Shown: positions 32,486 to 44,783, counted from the first letter of the stretch. The stretch is 64,000 nucleotides of DNA from Plotosus lineatus (GCA_024760905.1 CM045731.1:51059501-51123500); one strand, 5' to 3'. Program-made: numbers and translations. Notes: a model not told the origin generated them from the letters alone.

Positions 32486-33853
32486 TTTCCCTCCTGTTTA
32501 CCATAGCTCAGACGAAAAACATCATTCATGACCACTTCATTTAAGATTTTCAGTTAAAAACTCATTAGTTTCATCTGAACAGTTTGCACAGGGATGTCAT
32601 CTTCCTTATAGTTTTCACAATCTGGAAACAAGTCAGACACACTATTCAAAGTTTCATACTCATTTTTATCAACATTATCACATTCATGATATTGCATATT
32701 ATCTTTCAAAAGTGGATACATCTGTATCTCTTCTGCCTTAAAACCCAGGTCAGTGACTATGAGTCGATTCAACATAGAACATAAACATGGAATACAACAA
32801 CAACAACAGTGTAAAAAGCTGCAAAAACTACACAGATATTAATACAAATAATACAAGGGTACTATATTTTCCCAGATACATTGAACCATGAATCCTACAT
32901 AGAGGTATCTGCCCCAGAATGTTCTTTCATCTTAAGAGATTTCAGGCCCTCTATTGCTGGTGTTAAACTTCCATCTGATGCAGTGTTGTTTGGAATAAAA
33001 GTACAACATTGTTCCCCGAACTTGCGCAAAAAAATGCGATTTTGAAGTCATCAGTGACATTGCTGCTAATTGACTATATACTGCTTTAAAACCTGTCTGT
33101 GTCCAATTGCCTAGTTTTTAAACATTATAGTAGATGTAATTTATTCTATCCTCATTTTTATTAATAGTAAACCACCAACAGATGGTAGATTTGAACCCAG
33201 CTGCGACTTGATCTACCAGTTTATATTCATCAGGAACCCCTCTCGCTGCGACTTTAAGGAATATAGATTTGTTTCTCTGGTCCTGTAAGCGGATATACAC
33301 TATCCCAAGTCATACAACGATTAGTCAGAACCATGTTATTCATTAAATCTATCAGACATTTTGGAGTAATTTCAGCTGGAATTATTCATAAAATTGGTCT
33401 TAGCCCCATGCATACTATACAGTCTTGTTTAGCCGCTGGCTTCTTCTGCCATCAACAACCAGTTGTTTCCTTGTTTAGATGCTCCAGCGGTTACCAAGAA
33501 TCAATCACCAGTTTCCATCTTCTCTTGTAGCACGTTCAGTCCATTTCTTTCTTTAGCAGGCGAGAGTTGTGCTGAAGTGTTTGCAAGCAGGGTGTTATTT
33601 TTTGCACAATATGAAGATTCCCAGACGATAGTCATAACCTGAGGTCCAGCACCATACAGAGACTGTCTTTCACTTTGTAATATTCATTCTTTCATTACTG
33701 ATTTTCACTTGGAAGTTTCTGTCTGTGCAGTTATCAACTTGTAATCTTGCTCTCCATTGGTTGGCATTATGGTCTGAGTAACTCTTCCAGTCTTGCCCTG
33801 TATGGTCCGCTATTAGTCCATTCCATCTGTTATACCAACCAAGGAGGGAATAC

Positions 33854-34334
33854 TGTTGAAGTAATTGTCCATATAGTTAACACAGCTTAGCCTTGTATAT
33901 GACAAATATGAACATGCATAGAAACTGCTTTACTCGTGTCTTTGCAGAAATCCATCAAACCATAGCAGAGCCATTTGGGTGCGCCTGCACCATATCAGCA
34001 TGACCTATTGACCGCAAGAAGACTGCGTCTACTAGAAAGAACGTTCTGTCCGTGTTAATTATGTTTGCTAAAACACTTGTGTGACCTATAAGATAAACTT
34101 TCACGTTACTGGCTCATGTGTTTTTTCTTCCCCATTCCCTTCGTGCCAGGAACGATATGTAACCAGGAACTCCCCTAAAGAAATAAATAGAGGTTTTCGA
34201 TCAGACTTAGTTCAGAGCGATTAGAACTGGTTTGATCGCTCTCCTCATATGAGTATATAAAAGAACTTAATTCTCTGTGTCCTTCTTATTGCACATGCGT
34301 GTTTATGATGTCTGTGTTTATTTAGAACCTGACA
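33854..34334 (+). repeat. LTR B (5' LTR of copy 1)
   Basis: 481 bp, from TGTTGAAGTAATTG to GAACCTGACA. A TATA-like TATATAAAAG lies at about 34254-34263, consistent with the retroviral promoter. A six-base gap separates it from the primer site. Confidence 0.92.
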
Positions 34335-34340
34335 TTTAAT

Positions 34341-34357
34341 TGGTCCTTCGAGCCGGA
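34341..34357 (+). other. Primer binding site, tRNA-Tyr type
   Basis: TGGTCCTTCGAGCCGGA is complementary to the 3' 17 bases (with CCA) of vertebrate tRNA-Tyr. All 17 bases match as I recall that tRNA. Confidence 0.8.
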
Positions 34358-35113
34358 TACCAAGATACCTGACGATTCCTGCTGACGTGGTGGACACTGG
34401 TGAAATCCTTGGCCAAGGCAACTCAAAAGTGAGTTGATATCAGACCCCTTTTTGGGGCCGGGAGGATCGACCCGTCCGCAGGGATCCAAGGGTTGATGGT
34501 AATCCGAGGAGGAGACACAGGGTGAGTTAACTTCTTTTAAAAGCAGAAGTGAATGAGCTCAGTAACAAAGGTTACATAAAATAGATGAGAAGTTGCAACA
34601 AGAGGTTATGGATGCATAAAATGGATGTAAAGTGGTTCGAAAGCTAAAAGACAGTGAAATGCCGCATAAAAAAATAAAATAACATAAAAATATGAAAAAG
34701 AAGAAAACAGGGAGGGTGGACTCCCCTGTTGTTGAGAGACAGTTAAATTCCGTATAAGGGAGGGTGGACTCCCCTGTCTAGGTAGCAAAACCCTGAGTAT
34801 TCTAGACAATGGCAGGTATATAAAAGAAGGGAGCGTGGATTCCCCAAAGTCTGAGAAGATGAAAGATGAAGAAAACGGCCGTGGGTGAATGAATGTGTGT
34901 GTGAACGGAGGAAATAATCCTTGATTAAATCCTCATATAATACTGCGGGATCAATACAACGAGTTCCTGTGGATGCAGAGGCAAGAATCCTCCGCCTGAA
35001 AAGGTAGAAGCTTGAGGGTTACCACGGGAATAGTTTATTGTTGTCCTGCAGTAAGATAAACCAGTGTTAGGACACCCTAGGTGCAACAAACCACTGGTCC
35101 AAATTGGGTTAAA

Positions 35114-35975
35114 ATGGGGAGTAAAAACAGTAAACCTAGAGATAAGTTAGAATGTGGAGATGTAGAAAGCTGTAGAAAAACAGGTGCCTAATGGGAATAA
35201 ATATTTAGACTTATGGGTTAGCAAGTATGGATTCAACGGACAAGTAAATGTAAAAAGACTAATAGAATTATAAGGAGCTATTAGGCAGAACTGTAAAAAT
35301 AATGAAGAAAAAAAATTGAAAAAACAAGGATGGGAAGAAGCAGAAGAGTGGATTAAAATGACAAATAAAAGGCGTGAAGGAGAAAAACAAGCAAAAGAAA
35401 AGAAAAAATGAAGAAGAGAAGAAACAAAAATAAAGAGAAAGAAAAAGCAAGTGAAAAAGAAAAAAAAAGACAAAGAGAGGAAAAAGAGAAAACTAAGGAG
35501 AAAAATAAAGAAGATATTGAAGAATATGAAGTACAGTACCATAGAGAAGAGGATGATGAGACACGTAGTGGAAGAAGGTTCAGAATCAAATATGAGAAAG
35601 CATTCCGATTACACAGTGGAATAGTGGACAACAGGCCAACAGGGGGCCAAAACATTTGCAATACACCTGAAAGGTGCAGCACAAAAAAAAGTAAGATACT
35701 GGATTGAAAAACATCTCTGGAACCATGGCAGAATGTAATTGGACGATTATGCCGACAAGGCAATGCATGGAGATAAAGTAACCAAAAAGAACAAAATGAA
35801 AAGAGTAGAAACCTTCTTCGAGGACTGGGATAACCCTGAAGTATATTATCAGGGGACTAGAGGCAGAGGAAGAGGAGGATTTAACACACCTGGAGGGAAT
35901 GAATGCTGGGCATGTGGCAAGAAAGGACATTACAGCAGAGATTGTCAGGGGCAGAAACAGAACCAGAGTTCAGCG
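35114..35975 (+). pseudogene. gag remains of copy 1
   Basis: The frame opens with MGSKNSK, fitting an N-myristoylation signal, but closes after about 26 codons. A Lys/Glu-rich low-complexity part follows in another frame (35408-35707). The 3' part (35739-35978) has one zinc knuckle of the CX2CX4HX4C type (CWACGKKGHYSRDC), preceded by an RGRGRGGF segment. The reading frame is broken, so no complete Gag is made. Confidence 0.8.
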
Positions 35976-36129
35976 TGATTATGTGCACCTAATAAGAATG
36001 AAATGAGGTGTAAACGCCCAATTAAAAACAGCCCTAAAATAACCACCTCCCCTGACCAAACAGAATCTGCCATACCAAATAAAGATCCAGTCTCAAAGGA
36101 AGAAATTGACCTAAAATATAGAAGAAATA

Positions 36130-36762
36130 TTGGCATTAGACAGCTGCAGACCGGAAATAAGGCTAATAGTAAATGGAAAAGAGATGACATTTCTCTGTGA
36201 CACAGGGGCATGCAGAACCACCTGCAATGAGTCAATACCAGGGCTAAGAAATGGTGATGAAACTGTGGTGGTTAGAACCGCAAACGGCCTGCACAGTAAG
36301 ATATATATTTCTGAACCAGTGTGGATCAGTGATCCAGAGGGAACAACGTGTCACATGTCAATATTAAATATGCCTGAATGTCCAGTGAATTTATTAGGCA
36401 GAAATGGAATGCTGCAATTGGGCATAGGGCTGATTCCATCAGCCACACAAGGATATATGCTGGTAAAGAGAAGAAAAGAACGAGAGGAAAAAGGCCTGAT
36501 GGTCCTACAAGGACATGGAGAACTGTTTTATTATTCCCTAATGAGAATAGGAAAGTCATTAACAGTTCCAGGAACTGACACCATGAATCCAGATGAACTA
36601 CACATAACAATGTGGTTTCGACTTTGTCCGGATCTCGACCCAGATTATGAGGGGGCATTACAAAAGGTCACGCCAACCAGAATAACACTCACCTATATGT
36701 ATGCTGATGAAACAGGAAATGTAGTGATAGCAGCAATTCTGCCGAAACAACTGGTGCCATGA
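36130..36762 (+). pseudogene. Retroviral protease region of copy 1
   Basis: An open 210-codon frame contains FLCDTGACRTT, with the aspartic-protease DTGA triad at about residues 28-31, and a downstream NLLGRNGM that fits the conserved LLGRD-type turn. The frame stays open past the protease and enters the start of pol. This is the longest intact viral frame in the block. Confidence 0.75.
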
Positions 36763-37084
36763 CAGAGACAGTGGACATCACCACATGTGTCCCTATATAA
36801 ACACAGTACCGTGAGCAGGAAGAAATTAGGAAACATGGTAAAAGAAGGAGAAAGTGCTGAGGACTGGAAAGAAACACAACCGAATTTGTGGTACAGTGTA
36901 AGAACGAGACTCTGGAAAAAGACAATACAATGGACAACCCAAGTTAATATGGGAGTCCACTTACAGAAAAGATATAATTGACTAAATGTCCTGACGCAAA
37001 GAGAAGAGGACATGCTCAATGAAGGTCCGGAAGGATTGTGGTCCAAGGGATCCGCAGATGTGGGACTAATAGAAGATTAAATGG

Positions 37085-37705
37085 GCAGCAATTTTGAGTC
37101 ATGGGAAAACCCATGTCTCAACAGGAGGGATGGTGGGACAGGTAGACCAGAGATATACTGCCTATGGCTTTAAACTATACTAAAAAAAAAATAAATAAAA
37201 ATAAAAAATCTGTAGAGCATGTCTAATCTGCGCAAAATACAATGCTCAAGAGGACATGAGACTTCTGAAAAAAATCACTGTGCCTATCACCCAAAGTGCA
37301 GGACTTGTAGAAAGAATGAATGGCACTATAAAAAAAAAAAACAGACTTCCCCATTTTAAAAATAATTGGGAACCAGATGATGAAACAGATCTGGCAGACT
37401 ACATGAAAAAAATATTTGAGAAACAAAGAAAAACAGAAACTGATCACCAGATTGATGTCTCCCAATAAGAAATTCCCTTGATGAAACCTGGAGAATTGGA
37501 TCCTGATCAGAAGCATAAAAAGAAAGTACTGGTATTCAGCTAAGTGGGAAGGCCCATACCAAGTCCTTTTGACAACACCAACTGCTATTAAACTGGCGGA
37601 AAGAAACACCTGGATACACCTGACGCACTGCAAGCGAGTCATCAGAGTGCTCGAGACAACCGGGACTGAGACTGAGTCTGGTAATAGTGTGGACTCGGAT
37701 CAATA
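37085..37705 (+). pseudogene. pol remnant of copy 1: integrase ends only
   Basis: The N-terminal zinc-binding part (SHGKTHVST-like, then a CLIC pair near 37220) is followed almost at once by GLVERMNGT, which holds the last catalytic Glu. The central part of the integrase, with its first two catalytic Asp, is absent. The C-terminal SH3-like segment ([10 protein letters not shown]) follows to about 37705. Confidence 0.75.
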
Positions 37706-37749
37706 GGACTGGGTAGACACGAAAGCCAGTGAAGAAATCAACAAGTAAA

Positions 37750-39640
37750 AAGTCCTTTAGTGCCTCAGAACACCTGATAGACCCTGCAGTAGAAGAGGTA
37801 ACGTCCAAAGGAAGAAATTAAAATTGTGGAAAGGAATAATTTTACCCCTGACCCTGGTGAGGGTCCAAGGAATTGATGTCGGAACAGGAGCAATGAGTTG
37901 AATAAGACTGACTCCTATAACTGCTGGGTATAATGGAGCACACACGCCTCAGTGATACGTATACTCCAATACCACGACAAGGGTGCTGATACAGAAACTT
38001 ACCAGTGGAGTGGAGGCCCTGGGCTGCAACTGTGTGACAAACAATATTGGAATTTCCTCCTTGGCTGGTATAACAGATGGAATGGACTAATAGCAGAACA
38101 TATAGGGCAAGACTGGAAGAGCTACTCAGACCATAATGCCAACCAATGGAGAGCAAGATTACAAGTTGATAACTGCACAGACAGAAACTTCCAAGTGAAA
38201 ATCAGTAATGAAAGAATGAATATTACAAAGTGTCAGACAGTCTCTGTATGGTGCTGGACCTCAGGTTATGACTATCGTCTGGGAAGCTTCATATTGTGCA
38301 AAAAATAACACCCTGCTTGCAAACACTTCAGCACAACTCTCACCTGCTAAAGAAATGGACTGAACGTGCTACAAGAGAAGATGAAAACTGATGATTGATT
38401 CTTGGTAACCGCTGGAGCATCTAAACAAGGAAACAACTGGTTGTTGATGGCAGAAGAAGCCAGCGGCTAAACAAGACTGTATAGTATGCATGGGACCAAG
38501 ACCAAATTTATGAATAATTCCAGTGAAATTACTCCAAAATGTCTGATAGATTTAATGAATAACAGGGTTCAGACTAATAGATGTATGACTTGGGATAGTG
38601 TATATCCGCTTACAGGACCAGAAAAACACAAACCTATATTCTCTAAAGTCGCAGCGAGAGGGGATTTTTCATGCATTAATATGACTGCCAAAGGTCAGAT
38701 ACGAGGAAATTTAGTTGATAGGTTGCCATATAATAAAACTGGTGTATGTGCTATTGTTACTTTCAGTATTAATGTACCCTACAACAGCAGAACACATATT
38801 AAAGGAAGTGAATAGTGTATTACCCGGTACCAGGAAAACACGTCATAAAAGAGACACCACATGGCAAGGAACGTGACCCCACTTATATAGATGCTATAGG
38901 AGTTCCACGAGGGGTTCCTGATGAATATAAACTGATAGATCAAGTCGCAGCTGGGTTCAAATCTACCATCTGTTGGTGGTTTACTATTAATAAAAATGAG
39001 GATAGAACAAATTACATCTACTATAATGTTTAAAAACTAGGCAATTGGACACAGACGGGTTTTAAAAAGCAGTATATTCCAAAATCCACTGCACGAGACA
39101 TGTTATTAGCAGAGAAAGGAGGTGTATGCGCAAGTTCGGGGAACAATGTTGTACTTTTATTCCAAACAACACTGCATCGGATGGAAGTCTAACACTAGCA
39201 ATAGAAATCCTGAAATCTCTTAATAAAAAGATGAAAGAACATTCTGGGGCAGATACCTCTATGTAGGATTCATGGTTCAATGTATCTGGGAAAATATAGT
39301 ACCCTTGTATTATTTGTATTAATATCTGTGTAGTTTTTGCAGCTTTTTACACTGTTGTTGTTGTTGTATTCCATGTTTATGTTCTATGTTGAATCGACTC
39401 ATAGTCACTGACCTGGGTTTTAAGGCAGAAGAGATACAGATGTATCCACTTTTGAAAGATCATATGCAATATAATGAATGTGATAATGTTGATGAAAAGG
39501 AGTATGAAACTTTGAATAGTGTGTCTGACTTGTTTCCAGATTGTGAAAACTATAAGGAAGATGACATCCCTGTGCAAACTGTTCAGATGAAACTAATGAG
39601 TTTTTAACTGAAAATCTTAAATGAAGTGGTCATGAATGAT
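37750..39640 (+). pseudogene. env region of copy 1
   Basis: Broken frames lie between integrase and the 3' LTR. They include a Trp-rich surface segment (37952-38308) with several N-X-S/T sites. A hydrophobic membrane segment follows at about 39300-39385. Last is a 73-codon acidic tail frame (39386-39607). The tail frame is also open in copy 2 (32554-32775, minus). The assignment to env rests on position and these features. Confidence 0.6.
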
Positions 39641-39673
39641 GTTTTTCGTCTGAGCTATGGTAAACGAGGGAAA

Positions 39674-39899
39674 TGTTGAAGTAATTGTACATATAGTTAA
39701 CACAGCACAGCCTTGTATCTGACCAACATAGGAACTCCCCCAAAGAAATAAATAGAGGTTCTCGATCAGACTTAGTTCAGAGCGATTCGAACTGGTTTGA
39801 TCGCTCTCCTCATATGAGTATATAAAAGAACCCAATTCTTTGTGTCCTTCTTATTGCATATGCATGTTTATGATGTCTGTGTTTATTTAGAACCTGACA
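39674..39899 (+). repeat. LTR C (3' LTR of copy 1), internally deleted
   Basis: Both LTR ends are kept, but about 250 bp are missing between 'tctgaccaacata' and GGAACTCCCCC relative to LTR B. The deleted part is upstream of the TATA-like site. Confidence 0.88.
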
Positions 39900-40199
39900 A
39901 ATACCAATATTGTTTGTCACACAGTTGCAGCCCAGGGCCTCCACTCCACTGGTAAGTTTCTGTATCAGCACCCTTGTCGTGGTATTGGAGTATACGTATC
40001 ACTGAGGCGTGTGTGCTCCATTATACCCAGCAGTTATAGGAGTCAGTCTTATTCAACTCATTGCTCCTGTTCCGACATCAATTCCTTGGACCCTCACCAG
40101 GGTCAGGGGTAAAATTATTCCTTTCCACAATTTTAATTTCTTCCTTTGGACGTTACCTCTTCTACTGCAGGGTCTATCAGGTGTTCTGAGGCACTAAAG

Positions 40200-42092
40200 G
40201 ACTTTTTACTTGTTGATTTCTTCACTGGCTTTCGTGTCTACCCAGTCCTATTGATCCGAGTCCACACTATTACCAGACTCAGTCTCAGTCCCGGTTGCCT
40301 CAAGCACTCTGATGACTCGCTTGCAGTGCGTCAGGTGTATCCAGGTGTTTCTTTCCACTAGTTTGATAGCCGTTGGTGTTGTCAAGAAGACTTGGTATGG
40401 GCCTTCCCACTTAGCTGAATACCAGTACTTTCTTTTTATGCTTCTGATCAGGATCCAATTCTCCAGGTTTCATCAAGGGAATTTCTTATTGGGAGACATC
40501 AATCTGGTGATCAGTTTCTGTTTTTCTTTGTTTCTCAAATATTTTTCTCAAGTAGTCTGCCAGATCTGTTTCATCATCTGGTTCCCAATTATTTTTAAAA
40601 TGGGGCAGTTTTAATAGTGCCATTCATTCTTTCTACAATTCCTGCACTTTGTGGGTGATAAGCACAGTGGTTTTTTTTTCAGAAGTCTCATGTTCTCTTG
40701 CGCATTGTATTTTGCGCAGATTAGACATGCTCTACAGATTTTTTTTTTTTTAGTATAGTTTAAAGCCATAGGCAGTATATCTCTGGTCTACCTGTCCCAC
40801 CATCCCTCCTGTTGAGGCATGGGTTTTCCCATGGCTCAAAATTGCTGCCCATTTAAATAAGTTCTTTAGTAAACTTGGTTTGTTGTTGGGACAGGTATAG
40901 AGTCCATTTTTAATCTGTGCTCCTTTGCCTATCCAGGATGCTTTTTCACTTTCTGGGCTTTGTTCCTGCATGTCCTGTAAAACATCTCTGGTTACTTCAG
41001 TGTCATCTGTCATTGTGAATACTTCACAGCAGCTTCTTTTGCTTTTCTGTCTGCAAAGGCATCATCGTTTTATTTGTGTACAGCGCATTTGCATACTGCT
41101 ACTTATTTTGGTAATTGTATTGCTGCTAGTAACTCTTTCAGTCGCTGTGCATGGGTGACTGGTTTGCTAGTTGAGGTTATCATGCCTCTGTTGTGCCAAT
41201 ATTGTGCAAATGAGTGTACGGTGGCATAATTCGGTATCCATGTTCTGCAGTAATTTGTCAGGCCTCGGAAGAACATCATTTGTTTCGTTGTTACTGGTTT
41301 TGAAACTTGTAGCACTGCTGTTTTTCTATCTTCCACAATGGTTCTGCCTCCTGCACTCAAATTATGTCCCAAGTATTTCTCTGTTGTTCTACACATCTGC
41401 AGTTTATCTTTACTGACCTCATGCCCTTCAGCTGTCAGATGTCTGATAAGTTTTATGGTGTCTTTTCTGCAGGGTTTTTTCTTCTGATGAGGCCAGAAGG
41501 ACCTCATGCACATACGTCAATACTTGACTTCCTCCTGGGGGTTCGAATTTAGCCATACTTGCGACCATGATTTGTGAGTAAATTGTTGGGCTCTCCCAGT
41601 ACCCTTGCGGCAGTCTGGTATAAGTGTATCTTTTTCCTTCATAGGTGAATGCGAACCAGAACTGACTATTCTTATCAAGCGGCACTGAGAAAAATGCGTT
41701 TCTTATATCCACAACTGTAAAGTAAGTTGCATCTTGTCTGAGGCTGTTTAAAAGGGTATGTGGATCTGCCACACAAGGGGTTCTCTGAATTACTGCATCA
41801 TTGACGGCTTGTAAATCTTGTACCATTCTCCACTCTACAGATGCTGCTGCTTTCTTAACTGGAAATATGGGGTGTTTCATGGTGAGTCCTCGCACTCCAC
41901 CAATACGCCTGCTTTCAGCAACGCTTCGATTACTGGTTTAATTCCTTCTTTGGCATCTGGTTTAAGGGGATACTGTCTGATACGGGATCGGTATTCTGTT
42001 TTGGGGCATATCTGGACTGGTTTTATATCTTTTATTAGTCCCACATCTGCGGGTCCCTTGGACCACAATCCTTCCGGAACTTCATTGAGCAT
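40200..42092 (-). pseudogene. pol remnant of copy 2
   Basis: Minus-strand reverse transcriptase includes WRMVQDLQAVNDAV, YFTVVDIRNAFFSVPL, YTRLPQGYWESPT and a YVHE at the place of the catalytic YXDD motif. RNase H is mostly gone. The integrase zinc-binding region (40750-41013) and the C-terminal part remain, with the same core deletion as copy 1. Confidence 0.8.
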
Positions 42093-42539
42093 GTCCTCTT
42101 CTCTTTGCGTCAGGACATTTAGTCAATTATATCTTTTCTGTAAGTGGACTCCCATATTAACTTGGGTTGTCCATTGTATTGTTTTTTTCCAGAGTCCCGT
42201 TCTTACACTGTACCACAAATTCGGTTTTATTTCTTTCCAGTCCTCAGCACTTTCTCCTTCTTTTACCATGTTTCCTAATTTCTTACTTTCACGGTACTTC
42301 ATTTTCCACTTGTGTTAGAACATTTAGTCAGTTTTTAGATGAGTTCCTTGGCAGAATCACGCTGCTGTCCAGGTTGCTGTAGCTGACCGAGGTGAATGAT
42401 TTCTTCTTTAGTTCTCTGAGCTTCTGGTGATGGGTTTGGTTGGTTTTGCGGGAGGGGAATGATATGGAGGGAGCTGTTCCTCTTTTTCATTTGTCAAATC
42501 AGAATTATGTTTGTTATGCTGGCAATTTATAGGTGGTGT

Positions 42540-43165
42540 ATTTTTACAGGGTATATATAGTCATGCTAAACTCTAGTTTCGTTTCTTTTCTGGACAATTT
42601 CTACTGTAATGTCCTTTCTTGCCACATGCCCAGCATTCATTCCATCCTGGTCTGTTAAATCCTCCTCTTCCTCTTCCTCTAGTCCCCTGATAATATACTT
42701 CAGGGTCATCACAGTCCTCGAAGGTTTCTACTCTTTTCATTTTGTTCTTTTTGGTTACTTTCTCTGCATGCATTGCCTTGTCTGCATAATCTTCCAATTG
42801 CAGTCTGCCATGGTTCCAGACATGTTTTTCAATCCAGTATCTTACTCTTTTTTTTGTGCTGCACCTTTCAGGTGTATTGCAAATGTTTGGCCCCCTGTTG
42901 TCCTGTTGTCCACTATTCTATTGTGTAATCGGAATGCTTTCCAATCTTCTGCTTCTTCCCATCCTTGTTTTTTTTTCTATTTTTACAGTTTTGTCTAATA
43001 GCTCATTGTAATTCTATTAGTCTTTTTACATTTAACTGTCCATTGAATCCATACTTGTTAACCCATAAATCTAAATATTTATTTCTGTCAGGCGCTTGTT
43101 TTTCTACTGCTTTCCAATCTCCACATTCTAATTTATCTCTAGGTTTACTGTTTTTACCCCCATTT
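42540..43165 (-). pseudogene. gag remains of copy 2
   Basis: The zinc knuckle CWACGKKGHYSRNC is encoded at 42573-42797. The start region near 43165 has lost a base relative to copy 1, changing the frame after the first codons. Confidence 0.75.
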
Positions 43166-43896
43166 CTTTTTTTTTTTTCTTTTTTTTTTTTTTGTTAACC
43201 CAATTTAGACCAGTGGTTTATTGCACCTAGGGTGTCCTAACACTGGTTTCCTACGGGACAACGATTAATTATTTCTGTGGTATTCCTCAAGCTTCTACCT
43301 TTTCAGGCGGAGGATTCTTGCCTCTGCATCCACAAAAACTCGTTGTATTAATCCCGCAGTATTATATGAGGATTTAATCAAGGATTATTTCCTCCATTCA
43401 CACACACATTCATTCACCCACAGCCGTTTTCTTCATCTTTCTTTTTCTCAGACTTTGGGGAGTCTGCGCTCCCTTCTTTTATATACCTGCCATTGTCTGG
43501 AATACTCAGGGTTTTGCTACCTAGACAGGGGAGTCCACCCTCCCTGTTTTCTTCTTTTTCATATTTTTATTTTATTTTTGTTATTTTATTTATGTTTTAC
43601 GTGGAATTTAACTGTCTTTTAGCTTTACATCCATTTTATGTATCCATACCCTCTTGTTGCAATTTCTCATCTATTTTATGTAACCTTTGTTACTGAGCTC
43701 ATTCACTTCTGCTTTTAAAAGAAGTTAACTCACCCTGTGTCTCCTCCTCGGATTACCGTCAACCCTTGGATCCCTGCGGACGGGTCGATCCTCCCGGCCC
43801 CCAAAGGGGTCTAATGTCAACTCACTTTTGAGTTGCCTTGGCCAAGGATTTCACCAGTGTCCACCACGTCAGCAGGAATCGTCAGCTATCTTGGTA

Positions 43897-43913
43897 TCCA
43901 GCTCAAAGGACCA
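43897..43913 (-). other. Primer binding site of copy 2, decayed tRNA-Tyr type
   Basis: The minus strand reads TGGTCCTTTGAGCTGGA. It differs from copy 1 at two bases, both C to T within former CpG pairs. Confidence 0.78.
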
Positions 43914-43919
43914 AATAAA

Positions 43920-44778
43920 TGTCAGGTTCTAAATAAACACCGACATCATAAACACGCATATACAATAAGAAGGACACAGAGAATTAAGTTCTTTTATATA
44001 CTCACATGAGCAGAGCGATCAAACCAACTCTAATCGCTCTGAACTAAGTCTGATCGAGAACCTCTATTTATTTCTTTAGGGGAGTTCCTGGTTACATATT
44101 GTTCCTGGCACTAAGGGAATGGGGAAGAAAAAACACACGAGCCAGTAACATGAAAGTTTATCTTAACGATCACACAAGTGTTTTAACAAACATGATTAAC
44201 ACAGATAGAACATTCTTTCTAGTAGGGGCAGTGGTGGTCTCGTGGTATAGGGTGCTGGATCGCTGATCCAAAGGTTGGGGGTTCGAGTCCCACTCTCCAC
44301 AGGGTTGTCACTGTCCCCCCCCAGTGCGGCTAACTGGGTTATCAAAGGCGGGCCATGTCTCTCACTGTCTATGGTGAGAGGCATGTAAAAGAACCATTGC
44401 TGACTTTCATAAAGAGTAGGCTGCAAAGCTGTCAGCGTGTTTCTGTCCCTTGCTAAAAGCGTTGTGACAGGAAGGGCATCTGACATCATAACCTCTGCCA
44501 AATCAAAAAAACGTGTGAATCAAATGATTCGCTGTGGCTACTCCCGAGTAAAAGGGAAAAAGCCGAAAGGAAGACAGAAAGACAGAACATTCTTTCTAGT
44601 AGATGCAGTCTTCTTGCGGTCAATAGGTCATCCTGATATAGTGTAGGTGCACCGAAACGGCTCTGCTATGGTTTGCTAGTTTTCTGCAAAAACACTAGTA
44701 AAGCAGTTTCTATGCATTGTTCATATTGGTCATATACAAGGCTGAGCTGTGTTAACTATATGTAGAATTACTTCAACA
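43920..44778 (-). repeat. LTR D (5' LTR of copy 2) with a SINE inside
   Basis: TG...CA ends match LTR A. The 859-bp length is explained by the SINE at 44226-44583 plus its 19-bp target duplication. Confidence 0.9.
44226..44583 (+). mobile_element. SINE family A inserted in LTR D
   Basis: It has a tRNA-like head (GGGGCAGTGGTGGTCTCGTG, B box GGTTCGAGTCC). Its 3' end, 'gattcgctgtggctactccc' to 'gccgaaaggaagacag', matches the 3' end of the RTE-like LINEs in this window. The target duplication AGAACATTCTTTCTAGTAG is at 44207-44225 and 44584-44602. Confidence 0.9.
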
Positions 44779-44783
44779 ACATC

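Larger units (their letters stand above)
33854..39899 (+). mobile_element. Endogenous retrovirus, copy 1 (inner, plus strand)
   Basis: It has 5' LTR 33854-34334, primer site 34341-34357, gag, protease, a short pol remnant, env and a shortened 3' LTR 39674-39899. The 5-bp target duplication AATAC at 33849-33853 and 39900-39904 shows insertion into the env of copy 2, in the opposite direction. Compared with copy 2 it has lost the whole reverse transcriptase (junction near 37075). Many frames are broken; it cannot be autonomous. Confidence 0.92.
31993..44778 (-). mobile_element. Endogenous retrovirus, copy 2 (outer, minus strand), interrupted
   Basis: Minus-strand order from the right: 5' LTR 43920-44778, primer site 43897-43913, gag remains to about 42570, pol 42.1-40.2 kb, env start 40.1-39.9 kb, the inserted copy 1 (33854-39899), env end to 32.5 kb, and 3' LTR 31993-32485. 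The 5-bp target duplication ACATC is at 31988-31992 and 44779-44783. Protease, reverse-transcriptase and integrase features place it with class I (gamma/epsilon-like) elements. It is defective: there are frameshifts in gag, much of RNase H and the integrase core is missing, and the usual catalytic YXDD motif reads YVHE. Confidence 0.9.

Noticed and set aside
32554..32775. Host gene of 73 residues
   Set aside because: It is the env tail of provirus copy 2, repeated at 39386-39607 in copy 1.
35147..35542. Phe/Ser-rich minus-strand frame
   Set aside because: It is the reverse of the Lys/Glu-rich gag low-complexity region, not a membrane protein.
44226..44310. tRNA gene
   Set aside because: The head has A/B-box-like sequence but a SINE body and target duplications surround it. 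The same applies to 6909, 10719, 27505, 45570 and 58505.
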